DNA of 64,000 bases, from contig CAJTKU010000004.1 of assembly GCA_910577015.1 (NCBI GenBank), forward strand, positions 124,001 to 188,000, given 5' to 3'. Below, piece by piece: positions 25,413 to 34,314 of this stretch (position 1 is the stretch's first letter; each line of letters begins with the position of its first letter). This DNA is from an uncultured Lachnospiraceae bacterium (GTDB lineage Bacteria > Bacillota > Clostridia > Lachnospirales > Lachnospiraceae). The translations under genes and the position numbers were made by a program. The notes under the pieces were generated by a model. That model saw only the letters and a program-made list of their open reading frames with translations, ran no database searches and had not been told where the DNA came from.

Positions 25413-25998
25413 AAGAGGTATTTTGTGGGCATTTTTCTTCGTGCTCGGCTGCATATTTTTATTTGCAGGCATTTCTGCGCAGTGGAAATACGCAAAAGCA
25501 ATCTCTCTTTCAGAATTGGACGCAGAGCATTATCAATACGGAGACTATATAGTAAGTGATATAAGCTTCTTCCTGAAAAAAGAGGTGAGCAATCTTGGTT
25601 CCGGAAATTATTCCGGCGTATGTGAGGAGTATATGGCCTTCGGGAAAAATTATGATGTCTATACCGTTCCGATTAAAAATAATGCTTATGTACGCATTAT
25701 GGTAGCAGATTCCGAAACGAAGAGCCTGTTAGAATCGGCATGTAAAAATGATAATGATATCATTCACTTTGAAGGGATAATTATAAAATCCCCACTTACA
25801 ATGAACCACAAATGGTATGAAGAAATCCGTGATGTTGACATAGGCAGTATTGCGCCTGATTTTGTAATAAAACAAACCCAAATAAAAAATAAGCGGAATA
25901 TGGTTTACGGCGGAATTGCAATACTGCTTGTATGCATTTTTGCTTTTGTGACCGGCGTAACAAAGGATGCCGTTTCTGTAACTCCCCCCAAAAATTAG
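25393..25998 (+). CDS. Conserved membrane protein of unknown function
   Basis: A 201-residue protein with an N-terminal membrane helix (about 9-30) and a C-terminal one (about 172-190). The extracytoplasmic domain between them contains YQYGDYIVSDI and IIHFEGIIIKSP, a beta-rich region that recalls other two-helix 'OB-like' envelope proteins in Lachnospiraceae. I do not recognise the family. The ATG overlaps the end of hemZ by 20 bases, so translation is coupled. Confidence 0.65.
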   Translation: MRITICKRGILWAFFFVLGCIFLFAGISAQWKYAKAISLSELDAEHYQYGDYIVSDISFFLKKEVSNLGSGNYSGVCEEYMAFGKNYDVYTVPIKNNAYVRIMVADSETKSLLESACKNDNDIIHFEGIIIKSPLTMNHKWYEEIRDVDIGSIAPDFVIKQTQIKNKRNMVYGGIAILLVCIFAFVTGVTKDAVSVTPPKN

Positions 25999-26010
25999 GT
26001 AAATCTCTGC

Positions 26011-26039
26011 TTGAAATGCGGGGCAAATCAGTGTAAACT
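26011..26039 (+). promoter_or_regulatory. Possible promoter of hisS-aspS
   Basis: TTGAAA (26011-26016) and TAAACT (26034-26039) with 17 bp between. No T-box leader or anti-terminator is visible between it and hisS, so tRNA-responsive control is not apparent. Confidence 0.4.
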
Positions 26040-26095
26040 TTTGTAAGTACTAAAAAAGAGAAAAGCAATAAGAATAGTGCGGAAATGAGGAAGAT

Positions 26096-27358
26096 ATGGC
26101 TCTAAATAAGAAACCGGTTACCGGCATGAAGGATATTTTGCCGGCAGAGATGGAAATCAGGGATTACGTAATCGGTATCATAAAGGATACCTATGGCAAA
26201 TTCGGGTTTACTTCGATAGAAACCCCCTGTGTGGAAAATATTGCAAACCTTTCCAGCAAGCAGGGCGGTGAAAATGAAAAGCTGATTTTCAAGATATTAA
26301 AAAGAGGGGAAAAGCTGAATCTGGAAACGGCGGAAACGGAAAGTGATTTGACAGATGGCGGGCTCCGTTATGATTTGACCGTGCCCCTTGTCCGTTTTTA
26401 TTCCAACAATGCGGCAAACCTGCCGGCGCCTTTTAAAGCGCTGCAGATTGGCAATGTCTGGAGGGCGGACAGACCCCAGCGGGGAAGATACCGTCAGTTT
26501 ATGCAGTGTGACATTGATATATTGGGAGAGGCGTCCAATCTGGCTGAAATTGAACTGATTCTGGCTACCACCACCACCATCGGCAGGCTGGGATTTGACA
26601 ATTTCCAGATACGTATCAATGACAGGCGGATATTAAAGGCCATGGCGGCTTATGCGGGCTTTTCCGAGGAGTCATTTGACAGTGTGTTCATCACGCTGGA
26701 CAAGATGGATAAAATCGGTCTGGACGGTGTAAAAGCCGAACTTTTGGAGGCGGGATATCCTAAAGAAGCATGCGACAGGTATCTGTATCTGTTTACAGAG
26801 GTGGAAAAGGCAGAAGACGGTCCGGCATTTCTGGCAGAAACCCTAAAAGAGTATCTGGATAAAGAAGTCATGGACTCTTTTGCAGAGATTCTGGACAGTG
26901 TAAGGGCAACCAAGGAAGACACCTTCGATTTGGTGTTTGACCCGACGCTGGTGCGCGGGATGAGCTATTATACTGGCACCATATTTGAGATTGCCATGCC
27001 GGAATTTGGCGGAAGCTGCGGCGGAGGCGGCAGATACGATAAGATGGTTGGAAAGTTTACCGGCACGGACGTACCGGCATGCGGCTTTTCCATCGGATTT
27101 GAAAGAATTGTCCTGCTGCTTATGGAGAAAGGGTTCAAGGCGCCTGCCCGGCCTGTTAAAACAGCCTATCTGATAGAAAAAGGCGTGTCTGGTGAAGCAT
27201 TGTGCAAAGTGATTGCCGGGGCGCAAAAAGAAAGGGAAAGCGGAAGACAGGTTTTGGTGGCCCGCATGAACAAGAACAAGAAGTTCCAGAAAGAACAGCT
27301 TACCGCGCAGGGATATGAAGAATTTAAAGAATTTTACAAAAATCCCCTGAAGCAATAG
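26096..27358 (+). CDS. hisS: Histidyl-tRNA synthetase
   Basis: A 420-residue class II aminoacyl-tRNA synthetase charging tRNA-His. Motif 2 appears as QIGNVWRADRPQRGRYRQFMQCDID, the histidine A loop as LVRGMSYYTGTIFEI, and motif 3 as GGGGRYD...PACGFSIGFERI. The C-terminal anticodon-binding domain ends QGYEEFKEF. Length is standard. The N-terminus begins like other HisRS (KPVTGMKDILPAEM). GAGGAAGAT precedes ATG 26096. Confidence 0.97.
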   Translation: MALNKKPVTGMKDILPAEMEIRDYVIGIIKDTYGKFGFTSIETPCVENIANLSSKQGGENEKLIFKILKRGEKLNLETAETESDLTDGGLRYDLTVPLVRFYSNNAANLPAPFKALQIGNVWRADRPQRGRYRQFMQCDIDILGEASNLAEIELILATTTTIGRLGFDNFQIRINDRRILKAMAAYAGFSEESFDSVFITLDKMDKIGLDGVKAELLEAGYPKEACDRYLYLFTEVEKAEDGPAFLAETLKEYLDKEVMDSFAEILDSVRATKEDTFDLVFDPTLVRGMSYYTGTIFEIAMPEFGGSCGGGGRYDKMVGKFTGTDVPACGFSIGFERIVLLLMEKGFKAPARPVKTAYLIEKGVSGEALCKVIAGAQKERESGRQVLVARMNKNKKFQKEQLTAQGYEEFKEFYKNPLKQ

Positions 27359-27406
27359 ACGCAAGGGAAAACATAGAAAACTACTGTTTAATAGAGGAGA
27401 ATCGTT

Positions 27407-29191
27407 ATGGCAGAGTCAATGAAGGGAATGAAACGTACCCACCGCTGCGGGGAACTTTCCGCAGCCAATGTGGGAGAAACCGTCACCGTCATGGGATGGG
27501 TACAGAAACAGAGAAATAAGGGCGGCATTATTTTTGTGGATTTACGGGACCGCGCAGGCATCCTGCAGGTTATTTTTGAAGAAAGCGACTGCGGCGCCGA
27601 GGCATTTGCCAAGGCGGAAAGGCTTAGGAGCGAGTTTGTGGTTGCAGTGACGGGGCGTGTGGAAAAGAGGGCTGCCGCTGCAAATGAAAATTTGTCTACC
27701 GGTGAAATTGAAGTGCGCGCTGCAGAACTTCGGATTTTGTCCGAGGCCCAGACGCCGCCTTTTCCCATTGAGGAGGACAGCAAGACCAAAGAGGAGCTTC
27801 GGTTAAAATACCGTTATCTGGACTTAAGGAGTCCGAAACTCCAGAGAAACCTGATGCTTCGCAGCCGGATTACCACTACCATTAGAACTTACCTTACCGG
27901 GGAAGGGTTTATGGAGATAGAAACTCCCATGCTGACGAAGTCCACACCGGAAGGCGCAAGGGACTATCTGGTGCCCAGCAGGGTACATCCGGGCAATTTC
28001 TATGCGCTGCCGCAGTCTCCCCAGATTTTTAAACAGCTTCTGATGTGTTCGGGATGCGACAGGTATTTCCAGATGGCACGCTGTTTCCGCGATGAAGACC
28101 TTCGTGCGGACAGGCAGCCGGAGTTTACACAGGTGGACATGGAACTATCTTTTGTGGATGTGGAGGAAGTCATCGACACAACGGAAAAAATGGTGCAAAG
28201 AGTGTGCAAAGAGGCCATCGGGCTTGACGTCAGCCTTCCCATCAAGCGCATTACCTGGCAGGAGGCCATGGACCGTTTCGGTTCGGATAAGCCGGATACC
28301 CGCTTCGGCATGGAACTTACCGATGTGTCAGGGGTTGTGAAGGGATGCGGATTTGGCGTGTTTACAAGCGCGTTGGAAAACGGCGGCTCAGTGCGCGGAA
28401 TCAACGCAAAAGGGCAGGCGGATATGCCCAGAAAGAAAATTGACGCCCTTGTAGAGTTTGCAAAGGGTTACGGTGCAAAAGGCCTTGCGTATCTTTCCGT
28501 ACAGGAGGATGGCAGCTACAAATCTTCTTTTGCAAAGTTTATGACTGAAGAGGAGCTTTCTGCCCTTGTGGAAGCCATGGGAGGTGAGAAGGGGGATTTG
28601 CTTCTGTTTGCGGCAGATAAAAACGATATTGTTTACGATGTGCTGGGCGCACTGCGCATTGAAGTGGCAAAGCAGCTTGATATGATAGACAACAGCAAAT
28701 TCAATTTCCTCTGGGTAACGGAATTTCCGCTGTTGGAGTGGAGCGAGGAGGAAAACCGCTTTGTAGCCAAACACCATCCGTTTACCATGCCCATGGAAGA
28801 GGATTTGCCTTTGCTTGACTCTGAGCCGGGAAAGGTGCGCGCTAAAGCGTATGATATTGTGTTAAACGGCGTGGAGCTGGGCGGAGGCAGCGTGAGAATC
28901 TTCCAACCCGACGTGCAGGAAAAAATGTTTGAGGTACTCGGGTTTACCAAAGAAAGCGCTTACGAGAGATTCGGTTTCCTGATAAATGCTTTCAAATACG
29001 GTGTTCCTCCCCATGCAGGACTGGCAATCGGCCTTGACCGTTTTGTCATGCTGCTTGTAAAAGCGGAAAGCATCCGCGAAGTGATTGCGTTCCCGAAGGT
29101 AAAGGATGCATCCTGCCTGATGAGTGAAGCGCCCAATGTGGTGGATGAGGTACAGCTGGAAGAGTTACAGATTGCCATCAAACCATGCTAA
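27407..29191 (+). CDS. aspS: Aspartyl-tRNA synthetase
   Basis: A 594-residue bacterial-type AspRS: N-terminal OB-fold anticodon domain (GWVQKQRNKGGIIFVDLRDRAGI), class II catalytic core (LRSRITTTIRTYLTGEGFMEIETPML; motif 2 RCFRDEDLRADRQPEFTQVD), the GAD insertion domain, and motif 3 GLAIGLDRFVMLL. The long form with GAD is typical of bacteria. hisS-aspS in tandem is the usual Firmicute order. AGAGGAGA precedes ATG 27407. The 3' end overlaps the next gene by seven bases. Confidence 0.97.
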   Translation: MAESMKGMKRTHRCGELSAANVGETVTVMGWVQKQRNKGGIIFVDLRDRAGILQVIFEESDCGAEAFAKAERLRSEFVVAVTGRVEKRAAAANENLSTGEIEVRAAELRILSEAQTPPFPIEEDSKTKEELRLKYRYLDLRSPKLQRNLMLRSRITTTIRTYLTGEGFMEIETPMLTKSTPEGARDYLVPSRVHPGNFYALPQSPQIFKQLLMCSGCDRYFQMARCFRDEDLRADRQPEFTQVDMELSFVDVEEVIDTTEKMVQRVCKEAIGLDVSLPIKRITWQEAMDRFGSDKPDTRFGMELTDVSGVVKGCGFGVFTSALENGGSVRGINAKGQADMPRKKIDALVEFAKGYGAKGLAYLSVQEDGSYKSSFAKFMTEEELSALVEAMGGEKGDLLLFAADKNDIVYDVLGALRIEVAKQLDMIDNSKFNFLWVTEFPLLEWSEEENRFVAKHHPFTMPMEEDLPLLDSEPGKVRAKAYDIVLNGVELGGGSVRIFQPDVQEKMFEVLGFTKESAYERFGFLINAFKYGVPPHAGLAIGLDRFVMLLVKAESIREVIAFPKVKDASCLMSEAPNVVDEVQLEELQIAIKPC

Positions 29192-29898
29192 GGCTGTATA
29201 TAACGGAAACGGCGCCGTTTCTGATAAAAGACAACTGTGACAGAGCGCTGCGTCTGACGGATGGCGTCCGCCGGATGCAGGTTCTGTCCATGAAGCAGGA
29301 AAACCGCAGGGCGCAGAGTCTTGCGGCAGGTCTTTTGCTTGCCCATGCCGTGCGGGAATATGACAGCGCGGCAGGGGAGAAGAAAGGAAAAGACGGTTAT
29401 CCCGCGGTTTGTAAGGTGGAGGCATGGCAGCTGATGCAAATGCCTTGCAAGGAAAAGGGATTGCAGGATACAACTTTGCATCTGGAGAAAACCCCGGCCG
29501 GGAAACCCTATCTTGTAAACAGGCCGGGGCTTTATTTTAATTTATCCCATTCAGGGAATTATGCCGTCTGTGCAGTGTCTGAAAGAGAAGTGGGCGTGGA
29601 TATCCAGGAGTGGAGGAAGCAGGCCTGCAGTATGGCCGGGCGGGTTTTTGACGAAAAAGAAATGGAAATCTGGCGGAAATACAGCCCGGAGGCACAAAAA
29701 ATCTTTTTTTATTCCGTCTGGGCGGCAAAGGAAGCATACGTCAAGTGTACGGGGGACGGATTGGCGAAAGACTTCAGACATCTTCGGACGGACTTTATAA
29801 ACGGCAGTGTCACCGATACAAAAAGCGGTGAGGAAAAAAGGCTTTATGAGTTTTCTGACCTGCCGGGTTATGCCCTGTGTATTTGTGCGGGGCAATAA
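29185..29898 (+). CDS. 4'-phosphopantetheinyl transferase (Sfp-type)
   Basis: A 237-residue Sfp/AcpT-type transferase that attaches phosphopantetheine from CoA to a carrier protein. Motifs: NLSHSGNYAVCAVS, EVGVDIQEW (metal-binding Asp) and YSVWAAKEAYVKCTGDGL (the WxxKEA motif). The N-terminal region is shortened and divergent relative to Sfp. No NRPS or PKS genes are near, so the target could be fatty-acid ACP if acpS is absent, or a carrier protein elsewhere. ATG 29185 overlaps aspS. Confidence 0.88.
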   Translation: MLRLYITETAPFLIKDNCDRALRLTDGVRRMQVLSMKQENRRAQSLAAGLLLAHAVREYDSAAGEKKGKDGYPAVCKVEAWQLMQMPCKEKGLQDTTLHLEKTPAGKPYLVNRPGLYFNLSHSGNYAVCAVSEREVGVDIQEWRKQACSMAGRVFDEKEMEIWRKYSPEAQKIFFYSVWAAKEAYVKCTGDGLAKDFRHLRTDFINGSVTDTKSGEEKRLYEFSDLPGYALCICAGQ

Positions 29899-30017
29899 TT
29901 TAGCAATTTACGGAATTTCCTTTCCTGTAACAGGCAAATTTTTTGTTTTTCTGCATATACTTTTAATTGTGTGAAAAAGAAACACAGGTAGAAGGATTGC
30001 GGGAGGGTAACAAAGGC

Positions 30018-30662
30018 ATGGGTGAGGAAACAGGTTGGGAGGGGACGCCGCTTAGTCTTGAGGATGCCATGGGTCAGGCACAGTTTCTGGAAATGTACGG
30101 GGGAGCCGTGCAGAGCGCCATGGAAATCACAAAAGGGATAATCGAACGTCTGGAGGCGAAATACCGGCGTGAGATATTAAGTGGCATCAGCGGAAGAATC
30201 AAGACGCCGGAGAGCGTAGGCCGCAAGTTAATAAAAAAAGGCTGTGATGTTACGCTGGAAAATGCAGTCAGCAGGCTGAACGATATAGCCGGAGTGAGGG
30301 TTACCTGCTATTTTTTGGACGATGTATATGAATTGGCCCGGCATTTGAAAAAGCATAGCCAGGTACGTTTCCTGAAAGAAAAAAATTATATCGAAAAACC
30401 AAAGGCAAGCGGATATAAAAGCCTCCATCTTATTGCAGAAGTGCCGGTGACGGTACAGAACCGGGAAATGTGGATTAAAACGGAAATCCAAATCCGTACG
30501 CTGGCAATGGATTTCTGGGCAAGGATTGACCACAGGCTTTGTTATAAAAAAGAGGTAAAATCCTCAAAATCGATACAGAAAGATTTACGGGAATATGCGG
30601 AAATTATTTCCAGGGTCGATGTGCAGATGTTAAGCTTAAGGAAAAGAATTGACGCATTATAG
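30018..30662 (+). CDS. Small alarmone synthetase (RelQ/RelP-like GTP pyrophosphokinase)
   Basis: A 214-residue protein containing only the (p)ppGpp synthetase domain. Recognisable: IKTPESVGRKLIKKG, NDIAGVRVTCYFLDDVYELA, PKASGYKSLHLIAE (substrate loop) and EIQIRTLAMDFWARIDHRLCYKK. It has no HD hydrolase, TGS or ACT domain, so it can make but not degrade alarmone; RelA at 18632 would provide hydrolysis. ATG 30018 has GGGAGGG ten bases upstream, better than the TTG at 29967. It sits alone between the phosphopantetheinyl transferase and the LytTR locus. Confidence 0.92.
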   Translation: MGEETGWEGTPLSLEDAMGQAQFLEMYGGAVQSAMEITKGIIERLEAKYRREILSGISGRIKTPESVGRKLIKKGCDVTLENAVSRLNDIAGVRVTCYFLDDVYELARHLKKHSQVRFLKEKNYIEKPKASGYKSLHLIAEVPVTVQNREMWIKTEIQIRTLAMDFWARIDHRLCYKKEVKSSKSIQKDLREYAEIISRVDVQMLSLRKRIDAL

Positions 30663-30665
30663 CAT

Positions 30666-30732
30666 ATTTCGTTACCGTAACCAAACATTTCGTTACGAAT
30701 CTATTTATTCGTGATTTGTACCCGCGTATAAT
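30666..30732 (+). promoter_or_regulatory. Direct-repeat regulator site and promoter for the LytTR locus
   Basis: The 10-mer ATTTCGTTAC occurs at 30666-30675 and 30687-30696, exactly 21 bp apart (two helical turns). A weaker TTCGT at 30708 comes next, and TATAAT at 30727-30732 has no good -35. A 21-bp period is the known spacing of LytTR-type operators, and a LytTR regulator is encoded two genes downstream at 31487. This suggests positive autoregulation; the sequence match to the LytTR consensus is only partial. Confidence 0.6.
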
Positions 30733-30764
30733 GGTCTTAAGTTTTCAGGAAAGGCGGGGTAACA

Positions 30765-31469
30765 ATGCGAATTTTACCGGCAAACCAATATGCGTCACTT
30801 TTTGCCGCAAACAGGACGAGGCCCGTCGGCATTGCGGGACGCAGTTTATATGCAAAGAAGACCGGTACAGGCTATCAGAAGCCATATGCAGGAAGCGCCG
30901 ACAGGGTGCAGGGCAGTACGGCAGGATTTCGGAAGATAGCCGAAAAATTACAGAATGCCGACTGGGACAAAGAGTACCGGCTTTCCGGCAAAAAATCCCT
31001 GCAAAACGGCGTGCGCACTTTTGTGGAAGAATATAACAAAATGTATTCCCGGATGAAAAGCGTCCCTGCATATACGGGAGGCACTTACGGCGCGCAGCTT
31101 AAGGAACTGGCGTGCGATAATCAAAGGCAGCTTGCCGGTATCGGGATAGAGTGCGGCAAAGACGGCACGCTTTCGATAAACAATGCAAGGCTGAAAAAAG
31201 CGAAGGCGTCTGATTTTAAAGATGTTTTTTCAGGGGCTGACAGTCTGGCCGGCAAGGCAGCCGTAAAAAGCATATATGCCGAGGCACAGGCATTTTCACT
31301 GAACAGGATGGGCGGATACGGGAGCGGGAGCTGGTACGGGGCCTACGGGCTTGGCGGCCTTGGGCTTTACGGTTATGGAAACAGTCTGGGAATGTACGGC
31401 TTGGGAAACAGCGTGGGAATGTACGGCAGTTATCCTTACACAGGAAGGTATTTTGACATGCTGCTGTAA
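30765..31469 (+). CDS. Hypothetical protein with Gly/Tyr-rich repeat tail
   Basis: A 234-residue protein of unknown function with no signal peptide or membrane helix. The middle (about 40-175) has a weak flagellar-cap or hook-protein-like flavour (GVRTFVEEYNKMYSRM, then CGKDGTLSINNARLKKA), yet no flagellar genes are near. The last roughly 45 residues are low-complexity GYG, with two YGLGNS/GMYG-type repeats. It is the first gene of a unit with the LytTR response regulator and sensor kinase, and has the repeat-bearing promoter upstream, so it is a likely target of that system. Confidence 0.65.
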   Translation: MRILPANQYASLFAANRTRPVGIAGRSLYAKKTGTGYQKPYAGSADRVQGSTAGFRKIAEKLQNADWDKEYRLSGKKSLQNGVRTFVEEYNKMYSRMKSVPAYTGGTYGAQLKELACDNQRQLAGIGIECGKDGTLSINNARLKKAKASDFKDVFSGADSLAGKAAVKSIYAEAQAFSLNRMGGYGSGSWYGAYGLGGLGLYGYGNSLGMYGLGNSVGMYGSYPYTGRYFDMLL

Positions 31470-31486
31470 AGAAAACGGAGGCGGCG

Positions 31487-32176
31487 GTGTTAAAGATTGC
31501 GGTGTGTGACGATGATTTGCTTTTTGGGAAAAAAGTATCGGAGATGATAAAAAAACAGGCCGATGTGCCTGTGGAAGTAACCTGTTTCCAAAATGCAGGC
31601 GATTATGCAAAGGGCGGATGCAGTCAGGATATCTTGTTTCTGGATATTGACATGCCCGGCATGAGCGGCTGGGAGCTGGCAAAGCATTTAAAGGAGCAGG
31701 GCGAACGCCCTATTATCATATTTCTTACAGGCCTTCGCGATTATGTGTTTGACGCTTTTGAAGTGGAGGCGGCAGGATATCTCTTAAAACCTTTGGAGGA
31801 AGAAAAACTGAAAAAGGCGTTGGACAGGGCGGTGGCAAAAGCTTTGTCCGAAAAGCAGGACAGGCACGTGCTTGTGAAAAGCGGACAAGTTGTCCACAGG
31901 ATAGCGGCAGGGGAGATATTTTATGTGGAAAATCAGGGCAGAAAGCTGGTTTTCCATACCAAACAGGGGGAGGTTTCCTGTTATGGAAGGATGGAAGACT
32001 GGGAAAAGAAGCTTCCTTCTTATTTTTTCAGGTGCCATAGAGGATATCTGGTTTCCTTAAAGGAGGTTTCGGCATTTGATAAAAGCTCTGTCAGTTTGTC
32101 AAATGGGGAATCGGTGTTGATGGCAAAGCAGAAGTATCTGGAATTTGCCAAGGCATGTATTATGTGGATGGCATAA
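31487..32176 (+). CDS. LytTR-family response regulator
   Basis: A 229-residue AgrA/LytR-type regulator. The receiver domain has acidic pocket CDDD (7-10) and phospho-acceptor Asp53 in FLDIDMPGMSG, with the conserved Lys in LLKPL. The LytTR DNA-binding domain follows (RIAAGEIFYVENQGRKLVFHT; FFRCHRGYLVSLKEVSAF). Start is GTG 31487 with GGAGG six bases upstream; no better ATG exists. It pairs with the sensor kinase 18 bases downstream. Confidence 0.94.
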   Translation: MLKIAVCDDDLLFGKKVSEMIKKQADVPVEVTCFQNAGDYAKGGCSQDILFLDIDMPGMSGWELAKHLKEQGERPIIIFLTGLRDYVFDAFEVEAAGYLLKPLEEEKLKKALDRAVAKALSEKQDRHVLVKSGQVVHRIAAGEIFYVENQGRKLVFHTKQGEVSCYGRMEDWEKKLPSYFFRCHRGYLVSLKEVSAFDKSSVSLSNGESVLMAKQKYLEFAKACIMWMA

Positions 32177-32194
32177 AGGATAGGAGCAGAAAAC

Positions 32195-33571
32195 ATGGTG
32201 TTTGATATCGCAACCGGGATAATGGGAACCGCCTGTTTCTGGTATTTTACAAGAGGACTTTTAAAGCCGAGGCATGGAAAAGAATGGGATGAGTTATTTC
32301 TTTCAGCCGGCTTTTTTTTGTTGGACATTGCAATAGGCAATATCGGATACAGCCTGCCGTTTATGGCCTGTATCTGGGGGATGATGATGATTGCCTATGC
32401 AGGGGACTGGAAGGTAAAGCTGTTCCTTGTCGTATCGTATTTTACCGTGCGGGAACTGGTCCGTTTTACCATTTACCATGCCTTTACCGTTTTCTTCGGC
32501 GGGCAGGTGGACAGGCTTACGGAAAAGCTGCTTTTCGGCGGAGCTTCCATTGAATTGCTGCAGGAGAGGCTGCAAATGATAGAAACGGTATATACGGTTT
32601 CGTTCGTTTCCTTCTTTGTATTATTGTTGTTCTTGTTTTTATATTTTTATAAAAAACAGTTGCTGGACGGGCTTGGCCATGTGGAGGGGAATGAAACGGA
32701 ATTACTGTATCTGATGGTTTCCACGCTGGTCGGATTTGTCTATTGCGCCATTATCAGGAGCATCCAGTTTGTGTGGGAAGACGGGGAAGTCTGGATTCTG
32801 GACAAACAGTTTCCCATAGTCAGGCTGTTGATTCCTTTGGGCAGTATTTTATGCCTGGGGGCTGTCTTTCTGGCGGCGCTTTTGTTAAAACGGGTAAAAG
32901 ATGCAATAGAGAAGCAGAAAGAAAACCAGATTTACCAAAACAGGCTTTACGACATGGAAAAGTATATCAGGGATATGGAACTGATGTACGCTGATGTGCG
33001 GAGTATGCGTCACGACTTGAAAAACTATGTTGCAGATATGCAGATTCTGGCACAGAGCGGTGAGGAGGCGGATAAAAAAGCATTTTCCGAATACCTGCGG
33101 GCTTTGAAAGACAGGGTGGAAGAACTGGATTTTGCCTTTCGGACGGGAAATCCCATAACAGATGTGGTGATAAACAGACAATTTGGCAATGCCGCCAAAA
33201 AAGGCATTGTGACGGAGAGCGCTTTTATGTATCCTGCGAAAGAAGCGGTGGAAGCATTTGATATCAGCATCCTGCTTAACAATGCCCTTGAAAACGCGGT
33301 GGAGGCCTGTCCGGAAGGCGGCAGTATCAGCCTGTCCTCCAAACGGCAGGGTAAACTGTATCTGATTTCGGTACAGAACACCTGTGAACATGACATTTTC
33401 TGGGAGGATGGGCTTCCCGTAAGTTCAAAAACGGGTGCCCTTCACGGACAGGGAATCAAAAATATGCAGAAGATTGCAGAAAAGTACGGAGGCACGGTTC
33501 ATGCCCGGCTGGAAAATCAGATTTTTTATCTGGAGATACTGCTGCAGACCGGAAATATAAATTCATTGTAA
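32195..33571 (+). CDS. GHKL-type sensor histidine kinase (AgrC/NatK-like)
   Basis: A 458-residue membrane kinase, partner of the LytTR regulator. Roughly six to seven hydrophobic helices span residues 1-235, followed by a coiled coil and the phosphotransfer motif SMRHDLKNYV (His273). The GHKL ATPase has N-box ILLNNALENAVEAC and a glycine motif GALHGQGIKNMQKIAEKYGG. Such polytopic kinases usually sense peptides or membrane-active compounds; no peptide pheromone gene is seen here. ATG 32195 follows GATAGGAGC. Confidence 0.92.
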   Translation: MVFDIATGIMGTACFWYFTRGLLKPRHGKEWDELFLSAGFFLLDIAIGNIGYSLPFMACIWGMMMIAYAGDWKVKLFLVVSYFTVRELVRFTIYHAFTVFFGGQVDRLTEKLLFGGASIELLQERLQMIETVYTVSFVSFFVLLLFLFLYFYKKQLLDGLGHVEGNETELLYLMVSTLVGFVYCAIIRSIQFVWEDGEVWILDKQFPIVRLLIPLGSILCLGAVFLAALLLKRVKDAIEKQKENQIYQNRLYDMEKYIRDMELMYADVRSMRHDLKNYVADMQILAQSGEEADKKAFSEYLRALKDRVEELDFAFRTGNPITDVVINRQFGNAAKKGIVTESAFMYPAKEAVEAFDISILLNNALENAVEACPEGGSISLSSKRQGKLYLISVQNTCEHDIFWEDGLPVSSKTGALHGQGIKNMQKIAEKYGGTVHARLENQIFYLEILLQTGNINSL

Positions 33572-33622
33572 TAATCCGTATCCGGTGCATATGATAGTAG
33601 AAAAAGGTTGAGGAGCGGGCAT

Positions 33623-34153
33623 ATGGCGACAGTAATGCTGGATGCCGGACATGGCGGGTGGCATAACGGTGCGTCTTTTGAAGGAAGGCTGGAAAAAGAC
33701 GATGCCCTCAATTTAGCGCTGGCTGTAGGGAGAATTCTGGAACAGGAAGGCGTGAATGTGCTGTATACACGCACGGAGGATATCTACAAATCACCGGCAG
33801 AAAGGGCGGAGGAGGCAAATGCCTCCGGTGCGGATTATTTTGTGTCGATTCACAGAAACTCCAGTATGAATCCGGGGCAGTATTCCGGTGTGGAAACACT
33901 GGTTTACAACCGGAACGGACGGGCGGTTTCCCTGGCGGAAAATATAAACCGGAATCTGGGGGAAGTAGGTTTTATCAACCTCGGTGTCAACGAAAGACCG
34001 GGACTTGTGGTGCTGAACAGTACCCGGATGCCTTCCGTCCTGGTGGAGGCAGGATTTATCAACACACCGGCAGACAATTATCTGCTTGACACAAAATTTG
34101 GGGAAACTGCGCAGGCTATTGCGGACGGAATACTGGAAACCGTTAATGCATAG
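33623..34153 (+). CDS. N-acetylmuramoyl-L-alanine amidase (amidase_3, CwlD-like)
   Basis: A 176-residue zinc amidase cutting between MurNAc and L-Ala in peptidoglycan. Visible: LDAGHGG (metal His), the NLALAVGRIL helix, DYFVSIHRNSS (second His) and VLVEAGFINTPADN with the catalytic Glu. It lacks a signal peptide or binding repeats, which is unusual for a wall hydrolase; it may need another export route or be an intracellular or prophage-type enzyme. ATG 33623 has GAGGAGCGGG upstream; an in-frame TTG at 33608 is less likely. A terminator follows. Confidence 0.88.
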   Translation: MATVMLDAGHGGWHNGASFEGRLEKDDALNLALAVGRILEQEGVNVLYTRTEDIYKSPAERAEEANASGADYFVSIHRNSSMNPGQYSGVETLVYNRNGRAVSLAENINRNLGEVGFINLGVNERPGLVVLNSTRMPSVLVEAGFINTPADNYLLDTKFGETAQAIADGILETVNA

Positions 34154-34172
34154 ATAGGACAGAGAATACCAT

Positions 34173-34212
34173 GAGACAGGGGCAGGAGCAGGACGCTTCT
34201 GTCTCTTTTTTA
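34173..34212 (+). terminator. Terminator after the amidase gene
   Basis: GAGACAG (34173-34179) pairs with CTGTCTC (34199-34205), followed by TTTTTTAT. It ends the LytTR/amidase unit. Confidence 0.75.
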
Positions 34213-34240
34213 TGTTTCTTGCGGATTTTACATAATGGCA

Positions 34241-34270
34241 TTGCTATTTTGGGTATAAATGTAGTAAAAT
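34241..34270 (+). promoter_or_regulatory. Possible promoter of the Na/Pi cotransporter gene
   Basis: TTGCTA (34241-34246) and TAAAAT (34265-34270) with 18 bp between, after the amidase terminator and about 45 bases before ATG 34315. Confidence 0.4.
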
Positions 34271-34314
34271 GTCAATTATGGAGAGAAACACAGCAGGTAG
34301 GAGAGGATAAGAAA

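Noticed and set aside
25999..26095. T-box riboswitch upstream of hisS
   Set aside because: The gap is only 97 bases, with no T-box sequence or terminator/antiterminator pair.
34171..34314. N-terminal 48-residue extension of the Na/Pi cotransporter
   Set aside because: It would read through the amidase terminator; the ATG at 34315 has a good ribosome site and fits the family start.
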